64,000 nucleotides of DNA from Enchytraeus crypticus (lineage: Eukaryota > Annelida > Clitellata > Enchytraeida > Enchytraeidae): the NCBI GenBank assembly GCA_905160935.1, contig CAJHZI010000818.1, forward strand, positions 2,411,001 to 2,475,000, read 5' to 3'. The notes under the pieces were generated by a model. The model saw only the letters and a list, made by a program, of their open reading frames with translations, did no database searches and was not told the origin of the DNA. Positions 20,564 to 33,869 of this stretch are shown here, one piece after another. The position numbers and the translations under genes were made by a program. Within the stretch, counting starts at the first letter, position 1; each line of letters begins with the position of its first letter.

Positions 20564-20636
20564 TAATATATTAATATATATTAATATATTAATATATATA
20601 TATATAATATTTATATATGTATATATATATATATAT

Positions 20637-20672
<36 letters not shown>

Positions 20673-20722
20673 TATATAGTATATTATATATATATAATAT
20701 ATTATATATATATATATAATAA
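20564..20722. repeat. (TA)n microsatellite region
   Basis: Long TA dinucleotide tract with small interruptions. Confidence 0.95.
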
Positions 20723-20931
20723 AGTCTCTTCCTGCATTTTAGTTTCTTCAAACATGGAGGACGACGACAGGGTAAGTTGCACGTGACTCTTCATGGGTTA
20801 TGATTAGTCCGGTTTAAGGCAGCCACCCAGCACAAATCCCTATGCTTGATTTGCTCCAGGAGTCCTACTACGTCGTCCCACAGTCCAATCGATACAATCT
20901 ACATGCGACGTAGCATCAGATAGATAGGCAG

Positions 20932-21245
20932 AGAGAGAGAGAGATTGAGAGAAAGAGAGAGAGAGAGAGAGAGATTGAGAGAAAGAGAGAGAGAAAGAGA
21001 AAGAGAGAGAGAGAGTGAGAGAATGAAAGTAACATTAGCTATATTAACAAGCGTAGTAGGTGCTATACAATATTGAAGTACATTAGCTATACTACAAAGC
21101 TAGCAAAAGCTACATGTATATATGAGAGATAGAAGTAGCTATATTAACATGCGTAGTAGGTGCTATACAAGATAGAAAGTAATAATAGACAGATTACCAA
21201 GCTAGCAAAAGCCATGAGAGAGAGAAGAGAGAAGTAGCTATATTA
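20932..21245. repeat. (GA)n tract and an adjoining tandem duplication
   Basis: GA tract at 20932-21018, followed by about 100-bp repeats sharing TAGCTATATTAACA, GCGTAGTAGGTGCTATACAA and AAGCTAGCAAAAGC. Confidence 0.7.
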
Positions 21246-21334
21246 AAAGGAGTGAAGATAACTACTGCAATTACATGTATAACAGGGTTATATTATAAGA
21301 AAGGCATTAGCTGTATAAGCAAAGTAACAAATAC

Positions 21335-23640
21335 CAAGAGATTATATTCGTTTATTACATGAAATCTGACATACCGCAGAAAACGTACACACACAAATGG
21401 CAATATAGAAAGTAATAAACATAAGCAGACATTGTTTAAAAAAACTTAATAAGAGTCTTTATTTAGCTTTCTAATTATAAAGTTCTTATCCAATAAAGGT
21501 GTGCGCTTAGATGGTAAAGAGAAAGGGTGAGCCCTCTCCCTGAGCTTAAAGTTAACATTGTCTTTAAGCGGCGGAAGAAGCCGGTGCAGGACATGCTGTT
21601 TGTTACTGATGATAGCGTTAAACAATTTCTCATCTGCATCGGCAGCGATATCCGCAAAAGATCGTACTCCATCATAGAAGTTACATCTTGTAGCCTTCCT
21701 GAGGAAGGCTTCAAGGCGTTCACTCTCGGAGGAACCAACATAACCCCACCAAAATTGCGATGCATATGTTAACTTAGAGAGTACAATTGATTTAAAGACA
21801 GTGACAATTAGGTCAGAATTAAGACCTTTTGATTTTAGAGTGCTAATGGCAAAAAGATTAGAAGAGCAACTTCTAATTATATCATCCACGTGGACAGAAA
21901 AAGAGAAGTTGGATTGCAGTGTAACACCTAAGCACTTCAAGGTGTTGACTCTGACAATTCCATCTAGGAGCGGTGGCACAGAAATTGCTAGAAATCTAGA
22001 TCGCGGAGGATGGAAAAGAAGTTCACGGGATTTCGACTTATTCAACTGTAGATTGTTCTTACTGGACCACAAGTCAATGTTAGCAAGTTCATCGTCAGTG
22101 GTATAAAGATACTGAGATGGGATAATGAGGTATGTATCATCAGCGAACTTAATAATGTCATTATAAGAGTGGATAGGTCTTAAATCCGAAGCAGTAATGG
22201 AATATGAAGCGGGACCAATAGCTGAACCTTGTACAACACTAGCTGAAATATTTGCAGTAGAGGATACATTGCCATCAAATTTAGTACAATGTTGACGGCC
22301 AGTAAAGAAACTAACAAGCCAATTATGGATGCAAGATGGTATGTCCAGATCAGCAAACTTTTCAATAACAGTTGAATGTCTGATCCGATCAAAAGCTTTG
22401 CTAAAATCTAGAACAATGACTCTGACAAAGGGACTACTTGACAACATTTGTGAGATACTCTGATAGAGTGCTATCAGGGCACCTGTGGTAGATCCGGTTG
22501 GCCTGAAGGCGAACTGGTCATATAAACAAAGTGTAGCAGGAGGACTTAATAGAGCAGGATAAATGTAAGTTGAAATGATGACTCTCTCACAAAGTCTGGA
22601 AAGAACAGGGGTGATGGAGATAGGACGAAAATCGGACAGTGTAGAGGGTTTAGAAACTTTAGACAAAGGTATTATACAAGAAGTTTTCCACTGATTAGGG
22701 ACAACAGACTGTGCCATGGAAGCATTTAAAAGTGTTGTTAGAGGTTGACAGAATACAGGAGCAGACAACCTGAGAAACCAGGCAGTTAGACCATCCAAAC
22801 CAGTAGCGGTTGGCTTCAGGTTGTTCAATATATTAAAAACTTGAAATTCAGAAAGTGGTTTAAAATCGGCCTTAGAATTGGTACTTTTTGAAGAGAGGCG
22901 CAGAATATTTAGGGTCAGCTGATATATTAGCATAATGATCGTTAAGGGAGTCAGCAGTGATGTTACCAGGAACTAGATGCTTAGATTTTTTCCCTAAACA
23001 TTGCTTTACCATTTGCCAGAGTTCAACCGTTGATGAATCTGTATTGAGACGCGATAGCTGCTTAGAATTAGCTTTAGCAATAAGATTACCAATTTTTTTA
23101 GCAAGAGAGTTTGCCTTTTCAATCTTGCCAGAGCGCATCAGAGCATTCTTTAGTCGTAACAAACTCTTGATTTCTGGCGATACAAAGCTAGGGTCATTAG
23201 AGGTTAATGTTATTGTCTTTGGAGGAAAGAAATCATCTTGCAGCTTCCGAGCAATCAAATAAAACTCATCAAACATGTCTTGCACATCCAAGTCAGACAT
23301 GTCTTTGAAGACATCACTGTTAGATAAATAGTTAAGGTAACAAGCATTAAGAGAAGGGGATTTCGGGCGAAAAGTAACCCTATGCTTTCTTTTAGTAGTA
23401 CATAAAATTTGAGCACCAGAATAAGCTACAATAGCACTGTGATCGCTAGTTACTGTAGCGTTAATGACCTTAATGTTATCAAAAAGATCACCAATTGAAA
23501 GAATATGGTCTAATTGATTTTGACCTCTAGTAGGTTCTTTGGTTAAATCATCCAGACCCGTTATATGCGAAATTAAATTAGAATTCAACTAGTTAAAGTC
23601 TATAAAGTTTTAGAAATACAGCTATCATTTTCTTTATTTC
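21335..23640 (-). mobile_element. LINE (CR1/L2/Jockey-like), 5'-truncated, RT frame intact
   Basis: The frame 22933-21446 (495 codons) carries the full reverse transcriptase: KTSCIIPLSKVSKP, DFRPISITPVLSRLCE (motifs 1-2), LDFSKAFDRIRHSTVI (motif A), VVQGSAIGPASYSI (B), KFADDTYLIIP (catalytic C) and LKCLGVTL. Upstream, 23588-22872 in another frame encodes the end of the endonuclease (GQNQLDHILSIGD, SDHSAIV) and the linker. The two overlap at a frame change near 22.9 kb, and a TAG interrupts the frame around 23590. So ORF2 is broken at about two sites and its 5' part is missing. AATAAACGAATATAATC near 21340 may be the 3' end. Plus-strand frames here are shadows. Confidence 0.88.
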
Positions 23641-24058
23641 TAGCATATATGCCTAAGTACGCAATGACAATAAATATATAGATGTAATTCCTATATACAG
23701 TAGGCTATTTAATGAAGGTTTCGTTCAGTTTATGTTCGTTTTATGTCATGATTTGGAAAAATTGAAAATGTTTCCTTTTAATACGAATTTAAAACGTTTA
23801 AGTTTACAAATTTCTACGTTAATTGTTTTATTTATTAGTATCATTTATAAAACATCATAATTGGATGTGGCCCGGGACAGCATGTTCTCATGATTTTTTG
23901 TGCTTATTTAGACAGATGTGATGATGATGAAGATAATATATAATTGAAAAGATTTATTAGTGACATATTCCAAAAAGAAAAATTATCAACTATATGTATT
24001 ATAAGATGCTCAGAAAATGTACGGTTTCATGACTATAATTTCAAATTAATTTCAAATT

Positions 24059-24102
24059 CGCTATTAAACCCCCTCCCCCTTCAGGGAGGGGGTTTAATAG
24101 CG
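24059..24102. repeat. Perfect 19-bp inverted repeat, 6-nt loop
   Basis: Left arm 24059-24077 (CGCTATTAAACCCCCTCCC) pairs fully with 24084-24102 around the loop CCTTCA. No flanking duplication was recognised. Confidence 0.95.
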
Positions 24103-24406
24103 CCTTGCCCAAAAAATGCCTCATACGTGCTCTCTAAAATTTCAGATATCCGGAGGAATTGATAATTTGGACATAAATAAAATAATCAGAGAGTTTATTT
24201 CTAACAATGAAATTAGGAGCAATACGTTTTCAGTTGATGATAAGTTTTGAGTAATGGTTTCTCTTCAATAGCTGAATAACCATTATAAATCGTCCATAAT
24301 CCTATTTTATCATGGATTTAGTCATCAAGGTCAACTGATGAGTACTGATCAATGATCATTTGAACATAGTGTAGTAATATAATCGTGTAATTTAAAGAAA
24401 ATTCTT

Positions 24407-24439
24407 TCATAATGTCAGTCTGAAAGACTGACATTATGA
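24407..24439. repeat. Perfect 15-bp inverted repeat, 3-nt loop
   Basis: TCATAATGTCAGTCT, loop GAA, then the exact complement. It lies 305 bp from the 19-bp hairpin. Confidence 0.95.
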
Positions 24440-24954
24440 TTGAAAATGGAACATTCATGGATAATTATAATGCAAAGAAACAGAAGTAATATAACTGATA
24501 GAATTATGCAACCATCTTAGCTTGGTTGTGTAAAGTAGAGAGTTTAATTCTATTAAAATAAAAATGCATGAAAATTCATAAATATTGTTCAACCATCAAA
24601 CTACCATGTAATTATTACTTAATAATACATTGCATTATTATATATTACATATGTGTCATATTTAAAATTTCCTTGCCCCCCCCCCCCCCAATAATATTTA
24701 TGGAGGGCGAAAGTATCCTTTCCCCTCCCAATAATGACAAACAAGTTGTATTTTTTTAGTTCGCCCCCAATCCTGAAACCAGATCTCTGCCCCTGCTCAC
24801 CTTTTAAGAACACCTGCGTGTTTTCGATGATCAGTTATATTAGTTACAATATTGAAAACGACATATTTCATTTTCTCTGATAGATTTCAATTTGTATTTA
24901 TTTCATCTTCTCTGACGGTTGTTGCATCATCGGACCGGCACCGCTTAGTATCTT

Positions 24955-25075
24955 TTATTTCTCTTCAGCACATAGTTTTTCAAATGTGACAAATTGACTT
25001 TCAGCGACATATGAGGTGAGACGTCCCTGATATCATCCTTGCATTAGAAAAAGGATGTTTAAACTTTTTTATTTA
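24955..25075 (+). repeat. SINE-C copy, divergent
   Basis: GAGACGTCCCTGATATCATCC is followed by a degraded GGATGTTTAAAC tail and an AT-rich end. The upstream TTTCTCTTCAGCACAT is shared with 8310-8330. Confidence 0.6.
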
Positions 25076-27854
25076 TCATTTATTCCTAGCTAGATACATC
25101 AGATTCTGAGTTATCAATGTTGTAGTGTCACTGAGATCTGTATTAGCAAGGAGTCCATTATGATGGGCTGATGAGAGTAGAACACATTTTCATGTAACTT
25201 GATGGGAGGCGTGTGTGTTCTATAGTAACAGTGACCAGTGGACAGAAACGAAGAACAAGCTCACATTCGAACAGAATACAGACACTTCTCCATCTCCAAG
25301 AAAATTGCTTTCAATTTTTAATATTAAATTAATGTAACAGTTGACCCGTGCATTTTCAGATTAATTGGAGACTATCAGGAATTCTACAAGAGTAGGTCTG
25401 ATTATATTTTATGTAGTCTTTCTCAAATCTAATAGTTTATTTACACAAACAACCAATAAGACGAGAGTTATGATTTTTTTCACTGAATCAGAAACTTGAA
25501 TTTCAGACTTGAAGACTTCTTTCAATATCAAAGAGAGTTTGTACGTTTGAGCTTTGAGCCAGAGTTTACAATCTTCAGGTAACTAACGACAGTAGCAATT
25601 ATAGTGTTACTGTCATTAATGCCAACATTGAAGCAATTTAAGCAAATCTGGCCCTCGACGAAAAAGGTTTCAAACACAGGGCCAAGTCCGAAATTCAGTA
25701 AAATAGTTGAAAGATAGGGAATTGAAGACGAGGAGGAATCTATTGGAACTATTAGAAATTATTGGAGGAACTATTAGGAATTGTGTTCGGCCAAGTTGAG
25801 TAAGAATTGGAGTATTAGATAGTCTGATTTCGAATTGATTCTTCAATATCATACATCTTAAAAAGTAGTCTCACTACAGATCAAATACCAAAATAAAACA
25901 TAAATCTACTGTGAACCTTTGTGTTTATATGACAACAATTGTGCATAGTTTAGATATCTTACGGGACGATTTAAGTAAAGCTTATTACTCTTCTACTCAT
26001 CTATAGTTACTATTAGAGGCTGTCCTTCTTGGAAGCGAACCCGTGCATGTTTACTTGTCGGTCTATCCTGCAACTAATTCGACCATCAAACTGGCATGTT
26101 TAACTATGAATACCAAACCACATGTTCATGGTTTCAGATCCTTGCCGCTGAGAGTATATTTTAACTAATGACTTGAGTACATTGTATAACATACCATAAG
26201 AATCACTGGGTCAAAGAGCGCAATTACTTGTTTAAGACCCACACAAAGTAAAAATTAAAAATTGATCTGCACAACTAGTATAGCATAACATAACTAACAT
26301 ATTTACATATTTACTAACATATTTCAATCTACAACAAACCAAGACCTATTCATTTTTGACCGTTTATAAAGCAGATATTTCAGAATACTAAGTTTTTACA
26401 AGCTAATTGCTTTTAAGTTAAGCTAAGCTTTAATAAAGATGAAGATGCCGATGATGATGACGATGAAAATTAATGCAACCTATTTTTATTGTTTCATGTC
26501 ATATTAAAAACAAATGCAGCATACTTAACTAGAAACTAAATGATGAGGATGATTATTCTGATGTTGATGATGTTGATGATGATGTTGATGATGATAAGTG
26601 AAGCTCGGCTAAATAATCAGTGCTCATATTATCCATACAACGTTCTGGAACAGCAAAGACTGTAGATATTCAGATAATTTAGTTGGAAATCGCCAAGGGA
26701 TTTCAGAGTGGCCGCAAGAAGAATACAAGAGAAGATGTAGAGCATGGAGTTAATATGGTTTGGTTAGATAATAAAATGTTTATAATATTGGGGGCCTATT
26801 TATCTCTAATAAGCTGTCTAAGTATGAAATAGACTGAATTTAAAACTGAGATAATAAACTTCGAAAGCAAAGCCTATCTCTATCCGTATAATTAGTTTAT
26901 ATATTTTTATATAATTCTCCCTGCATATATTGTCGGTGTTGTGAAGACGAAAGAATGATTGAAATCGCGATGAATTATATCAGTTTTGTTTGAATAGGCA
27001 CAAACTCGAAGTTAATGCTTCAAATATGTTTAAATTTAGTTAAACCTTGGACTTTCCTAGCATGTCATGACAAACTTCAAATATGACAGAATATGAATTT
27101 AGAACCAATTGGTACTCAATGTTGTCGCAGTAGCTTCATTCAAAACTCGCATTTGCTGTACTATGTGTGGTGCTGATAGGATGACGTTAAGAATAGAGGG
27201 TGGACCTGTTTGAATGAACCTCTTACTAAATTGAGAATGGTAAAATTAAACGTCAGCGCTTAATTTTGAAATATTAATTTAAACTAATTACATTAATTAA
27301 GTGAAATTCTAGAGATTATTTCTCCACGTCCAAATACTTTACCATATTTATGTAAGGTCCATATTGTCTTCATAGACACCCCTTTTTTTACCCGTGTTAT
27401 GTCCGGGTTGTAAAAGAAAAACCAACCGTGAACCGTTCGTGTCGTTAAGGTTAAAATGGAATAAAGCAGGTTTAAGCAGACCACCGGTCTCTCCATTTCT
27501 AAATGAGCTCTCCATAGGCGTTTTCATAGGCTGAATGTAAGAGTAACAGCAGGGCTTGAGAAAGCAAACAGCTGTTTAACTCCATTAAATAGTTTAGTGT
27601 CGTGGTCAACAATATGCAACAAACTCTCACCAATTATTGAAAATACCATCAATATATTGTAAATATGAATCTTGCAATAAAATTGCTTATCTTTATACAT
27701 TATCTTTTTTAATCAACACAAATAGAGAGACTTCGCTAATTTTAGTATCTTCTGTACCGAATGTCTCTCACTCTCTCTCTCTCTCCAGTGTACTAACATG
27801 TAACAGGTCCAAGTTTAATACCCTTGTGCAATATTCGCAACAAGTTTCTCAAGA

Positions 27855-28005
27855 GAGTGGCATTATCGTTAACAGATTAACATGGCATTATCGTTAACAG
27901 ATTAACATGGCATTATCGTTCACAGATTAACATGGCATTATGTTAACAGATTTACGTGGCATTATGTTAACAGATTTACGTGGCATTATCACTAACAGAT
28001 TTATC
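27855..28005. repeat. About 27-bp minisatellite, 6 copies
   Basis: Unit near CATGGCATTATCGTTAACAG plus ATTAA; some copies lack the TATCG step. Confidence 0.9.
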
Positions 28006-28336
28006 TAATCATGCAATTGTGCTTCTGCGTCCACTGCAATTTAGCGAATATCTCGAAATATTGATTCTGAGATAATTTTTATTCCAGTTCACTTTGAATA
28101 TCAAAATTTATTGGTCTATTTGCATTATATCAGAGTAAAACGGTGTTGTCCGAATCAGGCAAATTCAATATTATTACACTGTATTCTACAACTTTCTTTT
28201 TATTTATCATATCGCTTGCTAAGGTTGCCAACAAAAACATATTTGATCTGACCTAGAGGAAGAATAAGAAAGAGTGAAATTTATGGAGAAAGAGATAGAC
28301 GATAATACAAAGCCATAAAGACAGACAGACACAGAA

Positions 28337-28371
28337 AGAGAGAGAGAGAGAGAGAGGGGGAGAGAGAGAGA
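28337..28371. repeat. (GA)n microsatellite
   Basis: Short GA tract, interrupted by a GGGG run. Confidence 0.9.
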
Positions 28372-28617
28372 TAACTCATGAAACGCAGACAGCAACAACA
28401 ACCAGAGGTAAGCAGTCATCAAGCAATGACAGCGTTACCCTAAGACAATTTGTCAGTGCATCAGTGACATGATGAACCACTTCCGGCCAGTCTCTGAAGC
28501 CTGGGCTGATGAAGCAGAAATCGACCGCTAAAATCAAAGGAGACGCGAGTCTGACTTCTTTAAATCGTCCTGCGAAATAGATCCCAGTAGAATCTATTTA
28601 TTGCAGTTAGATATACT

Positions 28618-28702
28618 GCTTGTTATACTGTATATTTTATACTGTATATTGTTTATACTGTATATTTTATACTGTATATTGTTTATACTGTATATTTTAT
28701 AC
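28618..28702. repeat. About 30-bp AT-rich minisatellite, 3 copies
   Basis: Unit near GTTTATACTGTATATTTTAT plus ACTGTATATT. Confidence 0.85.
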
Positions 28703-28765
28703 TTTTTATCGGTACTGATCTGAGTTAAACCTTTTCAGGGCTTTATTGCTTATTCCATATTCTGA

Positions 28766-28880
28766 GTGAAGCCAGTGGCTTGTTGGCAAATTGTTCGATA
28801 GGGGATCAGTAGATATAGGGTTCAAATCCAGTACTCTCCCGTCAGTGCCATCAATGAAGTGCTATCTATCAGGAAACTAC
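28766..28880 (+). repeat. Divergent SINE-A copy
   Basis: GCCAGTGGCTTGTTGGCAAA, then GGGATCAGTAGATATAGGG and B-box GGGTTCAAATCC. The body and tail have drifted. Confidence 0.6.
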
Positions 28881-29679
28881 TATTAATCCTAATTGACTTT
28901 AGCCTTTTATAAGCTATCTATAATTTATACTTTTTATTCATTCAACCTTTTTATTTGCTTTCCATCTCATAAAAAAGATCAAATACAGCATATTTAATTT
29001 GACACTAAACAAATAATTAGAAAAAAACTTAAAGGCTCTCCAAATTTTGATAGTTTAACATTTAAGATCTAGCCTTAACTGGAGGCTGTACACTCTGAGA
29101 TATGCATGAAATAGATATGATTCCACAATGCTAATTTTAATTTAAAATATTATTTAAAAAACTTTTCATACGCACTAGCAATCGAGTCATGTTCGGCCGA
29201 AGATTAACCGAGTAGACTATAATCTATCTTTATAATCCTGAGATTACAGTCTAAGTCTCGATAATCCGGGAAAATATAAAATTACTTGAGTTTGTAACTT
29301 GCAATTGTAGTGCCTTTCGCGGATTAAATTACCGTGCTTGTAAGTGAATCAGTTGCAATCAGGGTTTGTTCAAACGTTGCCCTAATAGGCTGTGCGTGAC
29401 TTCAACACTGAACAGATTGGCTCGTGTGAAAATGTTTGCACCTGAGCATGACGTTAAGCTCAGCTCACTTCACATACAATCATTCTATCACGATTGCAGC
29501 ATTTCTGAAATGATTGAAATACTAAACAGTCCAATGATGTTTAAACGATGATTGAACGGGTGCGACATGCGCTAAAAGAAATAGAAATTGTACATTTGTA
29601 ATAATTTCCTCAATTCAACCATTGAATTTAGTGGTTTCAGCATAATAATTGTTGTAAGACACCGATTTTATCAATGCAG

Positions 29680-29785
29680 ACTGTTATCAATCCAGGCTGT
29701 AATATGCAGTCTCCTATTAACCAGAATGCAGTCTCATATTAACCGGTATGCAGTCTCCGTTACACAAGCATGCAGTCTCCTTTTA
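29680..29785. repeat. About 24-bp minisatellite, 4-5 copies
   Basis: Repeats of ATGCAGTCTCCTATTAACC with a variable spacer. Confidence 0.8.
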
Positions 29786-30039
29786 TATATAGCTGTATTT
29801 CACCAGGTAGCAAGGCAAGAGACAAATACAATACAATCATACAAGTAAACACAAAAATTACGTTGACAAAAAATCAACGCAACCATACACTCAATCAATC
29901 AACTCAAAATTAATAACTAAAACTTAATTAAATGATTTCTAGCGATCGTTCAAAGTACTTTCGCAATAATGACTTCCAGTCATGTCTCTCAACCTGGAAG
30001 GGACTATCAATGATAATCTTGAACACTTACATAAAGAGT

Positions 30040-30905
30040 CCTACTAGTAATAAAGTAATCTATTAGACAGTATCTGCAGCTGCTTCATTGGAAAATGTAT
30101 AATCCAAGGAATCAGCGTCAGATAAAAAGTTATCACATAATAGCAAATCACATTGAAACATAAACTGTTTAAACGTAGTTTCAAACCAGTCTTTTTTCCG
30201 CTTATGAGATTTAGATTTAAATCATCTCCTAAAACAACATTGCAATCTTTAAACTCCTGAATTACAATTTCAATTTCAGCCAGGGTATCATTAAATATTT
30301 CTTTATCGGATTCTGTTTTAATATTTGGCATATAAACATTTACAAATAAAGTTTTATCAATTAAGATACAAACAAATCTCTCACTCGCTTTAGTGCACCT
30401 TATAAATTTAACAAAATCAAGTTTTATTAGCACTCCTACTCCCCCACTTGGGCGCCCAATTCGAAGAGACGAGGAGACCTTACGTTCCATAGCGGAGATC
30501 CCGTAAGACATATAATTGTCAGACAATTTCTCAATTTTGTGCATATTGTCAGGAGTAAGCCAGAGTTCTTGTAAAAATAATATATCTGGTGTTATTAAAT
30601 TATTGTTAGAATTGCACAATGAATTTAAAAGTATTTCGCCTTGATTAAATCCGTGACAGTTGTAAGTCATAGCGACTAGAGTACTATGGATTCTATTCAA
30701 TGTGGCCATTGTTAGATTCATCTGTCATAGTTTCGCTTACTACTGACAATTCAATGGCACTACTACACGCAGAATGAACAATGACTGACGTATTGGTTTT
30801 TGCGGCCTCCCGTACGTCTACCGATTCCATTTCTAAGTCCGAAACGCTTTCATTTAGCCTGTCTGCTATTAACGCAGTGAGAATTATTTTAATAACGTCA
30901 TATTT
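30040..30905 (-). mobile_element. LINE fragment: ORF1 end and APE endonuclease start of ORF2
   Basis: The minus strand first shows an ORF1 tail (ADRLNESVSDLEMESVDVRE to GHIE and stop). ORF2 begins at the overlapping ATG at 30721 and reads TYNCHGFNQGEILLNSLC, PDILFLQELWLTPDNM, GRPSGGVGVLIKLDF, VNVYMPN and VVLGDDLNLN, the motifs of an AP endonuclease domain. A frame change near 30.2 kb leads to SDADSLDYTFSNEAAADTV and a stop. No RT follows. The overlapping plus-strand frame at 30781-31158 is a shadow. Confidence 0.82.
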
Positions 30906-30910
30906 TCATA

Positions 30911-30913
<3 letters not shown>

Positions 30914-30954
<41 letters not shown>

Positions 30955-31075
30955 CCAGTACACTACCTACTGGCAGGTCAATGGTATATAACATCTCGAT
31001 CAACTTTTCTCTGTCTTCCATTTTCCTTTTCATGTCCACATACCAGTGGTCTTGAAATTTCTTATCTCATATTGA
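30914..31075 (-). mobile_element. 3' end of LINE family E with (GA)n tail
   Basis: The minus strand reads VDMKRKMEDREKL, then a site equivalent to YMPWTCQ-stop, CAGTAGGTAGTGTACTGG and (GA)n (30917-30948 as CT on plus). It abuts the 5' end of the endonuclease LINE fragment. Confidence 0.75.
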
Positions 31076-31422
31076 ACTATATATTCTGTTTTCTATTAGC
31101 CAAAATATATCTTGTTTATGACCTCTTGAAAGGCAAAAATATTCAAATACAGTTTTGATTACAGTAAAGTAGCAAAATAGGGAAACATTATGAACTCTGT
31201 CATTTGCATGATTGCAGAATTGTTCACAAATTTCTATTAGAAGGAAATACTAGCTAATTATCCCAGCATAAATATAATGCAATTGTTTTCAGTGCTTCAT
31301 TTTTTAGTAATATTTTGAAGAAGATAAATTTGTTTAAAGTAAAGAGTAGAATTTTAATTTTATTTTATTGGAAGGTGAAACAATAAAAATTCACAGGCTA
31401 TAACTATGGAACATGAAATATA

Positions 31423-31424
<2 letters not shown>

Positions 31425-31478
<54 letters not shown>

Positions 31479-31527
31479 GTGTATATATATATATCTATAT
31501 ATGTGTGTGTGTGTATGTGTATATAGG

Positions 31528-31592
<65 letters not shown>

Positions 31593-31625
31593 CAGATATA
31601 CACACATATATATGTATATATATAC
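31425..31625. repeat. (TA)n with (TG)n/(CA)n islands
   Basis: Very long compound dinucleotide tract. The long Tyr-Ile frames over it on both strands are artefacts. Confidence 0.95.
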
Positions 31626-32203
31626 ATATAACTTTCTAACATGAATCTATCAATCAATATATTTAGAAAACACCGCTCTATGCTATATGGCACAGTAGTG
31701 CTGAATGAAAATTGATGGTCAAGTAGCGTGGTGGTTAAATGCTACAATCGGTTTAAGTAGGCTATACATAATTAATATATTGTTATAATGAGGAGTTCTG
31801 AAGACGAATGATTACACTGGCGACACTATGATGAAAATTGTTTATGTTACACTCCAGCCACGTCTACAATCCTCCCTCCTCCCCCCCCCTTCTTCCCATT
31901 CCCCACGTTCTAGAGCTCCTCCTTAAAGCGCCACTTGGGGTTTCCCTGCAAGGCATAACTGGAGGCTTGTAAAAGGAAGATCGATTTTCTTGAGTCAATA
32001 ACTGCAGACATTTCTGATTCTTTCCATGAACAACACCACAATGTTCATATAGGAGAATAGCAGATTAAGCTCCTTACACAGTATATCAAACCACCGATAT
32101 CCTGCTTTTCAGCCAACTTTCATAGCTCTTCAGCCAACATTTTAAAATTGGCGTGTGCACAAATGTTTTCCAATATTTGGCTAATATATGGTTAATTTTA
32201 TTC

Positions 32204-32207
<4 letters not shown>

Positions 32208-32262
<55 letters not shown>

Positions 32263-32296
32263 AATAAATAAATAAATAAATATATATATATATACT
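32208..32296. repeat. (TA)n microsatellite with AAAT tract
   Basis: TA tract interrupted by (AAAT)n. Overlapping frames are artefacts. Confidence 0.95.
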
Positions 32297-33192
32297 ATGT
32301 ATATACATGCATATATGCATGTATACATACATGTGTGCGTGTGTGTGCCAATACACATGAATATTATTACATGTAAAATTATACTTGTATGACACTTGCA
32401 AACTGCAGGTGTCCTAAGAGGCGATAAAGCAAAAAACTGACGAAGGTAACGAGAAGTCACCTTTACCCATATTATTTCCAAAGCTATAGGTAGGCCTATA
32501 TACGATATGGATAAGGAATAGCCTGATGTGAGGGTATTAACTTGTTCTCTTTATATAGCTTGACTGCAGACTCTAAGTATAAATGTGTCCTTCCAATGTG
32601 TATCTGCCAGTTGACAGAAAAATAGATATGTATCTTGGACCAGCCACTTGGCATAGAACTAGAGAGAGTTGCACTATCATGTTAGTCCTGGATGACTCCT
32701 CCTGATCTGATCTTAAGGAATTCAGAACAACTGTAAGCTCGTTAGTGGACGGATATTATTTGATTGCTGCCTGATCTCTAAATGTAGAGACGATATCAAC
32801 TGAGGCTCAATGATCATTTTCTTACTAACACAGTGAATCAGTTTTAGAGCAAAAGTGAATCACGTTACTCGCAGGGCAACAGTGAATCACTTCATCCAGT
32901 TCTTTAATTATTAAGTTACAATGACTCATTTATATCCCAGTTATGAGGGCCTATATTTTCACCTGAATTATGGAGCTCCTATATTTTTACCTGCGCTAAA
33001 GCTAAAGGGAGGTCTATATTCTCTATGTAAATTCTTCTCATTTAACTAAGTAGCGTAATCCTGTTCGTATATCTAATTATTTGCTGACATTCTTAATGCT
33101 CAAAACAATATCGTATAGAGTTCTAGATGAAATAATATTGTGCTGATTCTCAAGTGATGTGTTCCAAAATTCTACAATCATATGTATTTTTT

Positions 33193-33194
<2 letters not shown>

Positions 33195-33231
<37 letters not shown>
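33195..33231. repeat. (GA)n microsatellite
   Basis: Pure GA tract in the gene-poor interval. Confidence 0.95.
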
Positions 33232-33234
<3 letters not shown>

Positions 33235-33468
33235 TTTAACAAGTAGGCTTATTTTGCAGATGTAATTTAAATACTTTTTTAAAACTTAATAGTAAATAAT
33301 GAAGTTATCAACATTAATAATTATTAACTGATAGTTTGAAAACAATTTCAGAATTTTCGAATTGGATCGGGAGCAATAAAAATAGAACTTTTAAACCTCC
33401 GAACTTTTTTATTTGTTAATTAATATTGTGCTCTATTTGAGGCATGATAATTGGATTGTTGATGAATC

Positions 33469-33473
<5 letters not shown>

Positions 33474-33548
<75 letters not shown>

Positions 33549-33869
33549 AAACGATTAGGCCAAACGGAAGGATTAGCTAGACTCAAAAGGTTAAAATGAG
33601 GAAGTTTTGGAGAGAGTTATTAAATAGATAATTGATAACTGCATTAAGAAATAGGAAGAAGAGTTCGACAGGACACATTCTAATGGGGAAAAGTCTAACA
33701 AAGTGTTCACAGAAGGCGGAATGGAAGGAAACAGAGGCAGAAGCAGGCCGAGATTAGGTATGTTAGATGTTTTAAAGACCCACTCATATGCGGACCGGTA
33801 GAGAAAAGCGGAAGACAGAGAAGAGTGGAGGCGCTATATAGAATGTACGTGCCAATAGCGGTTGCACTA

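Noticed and set aside
31404-32481. Tyr/Ile-rich frames over 31.4-32.5 kb
   Set aside because: They translate (TA)n tracts.
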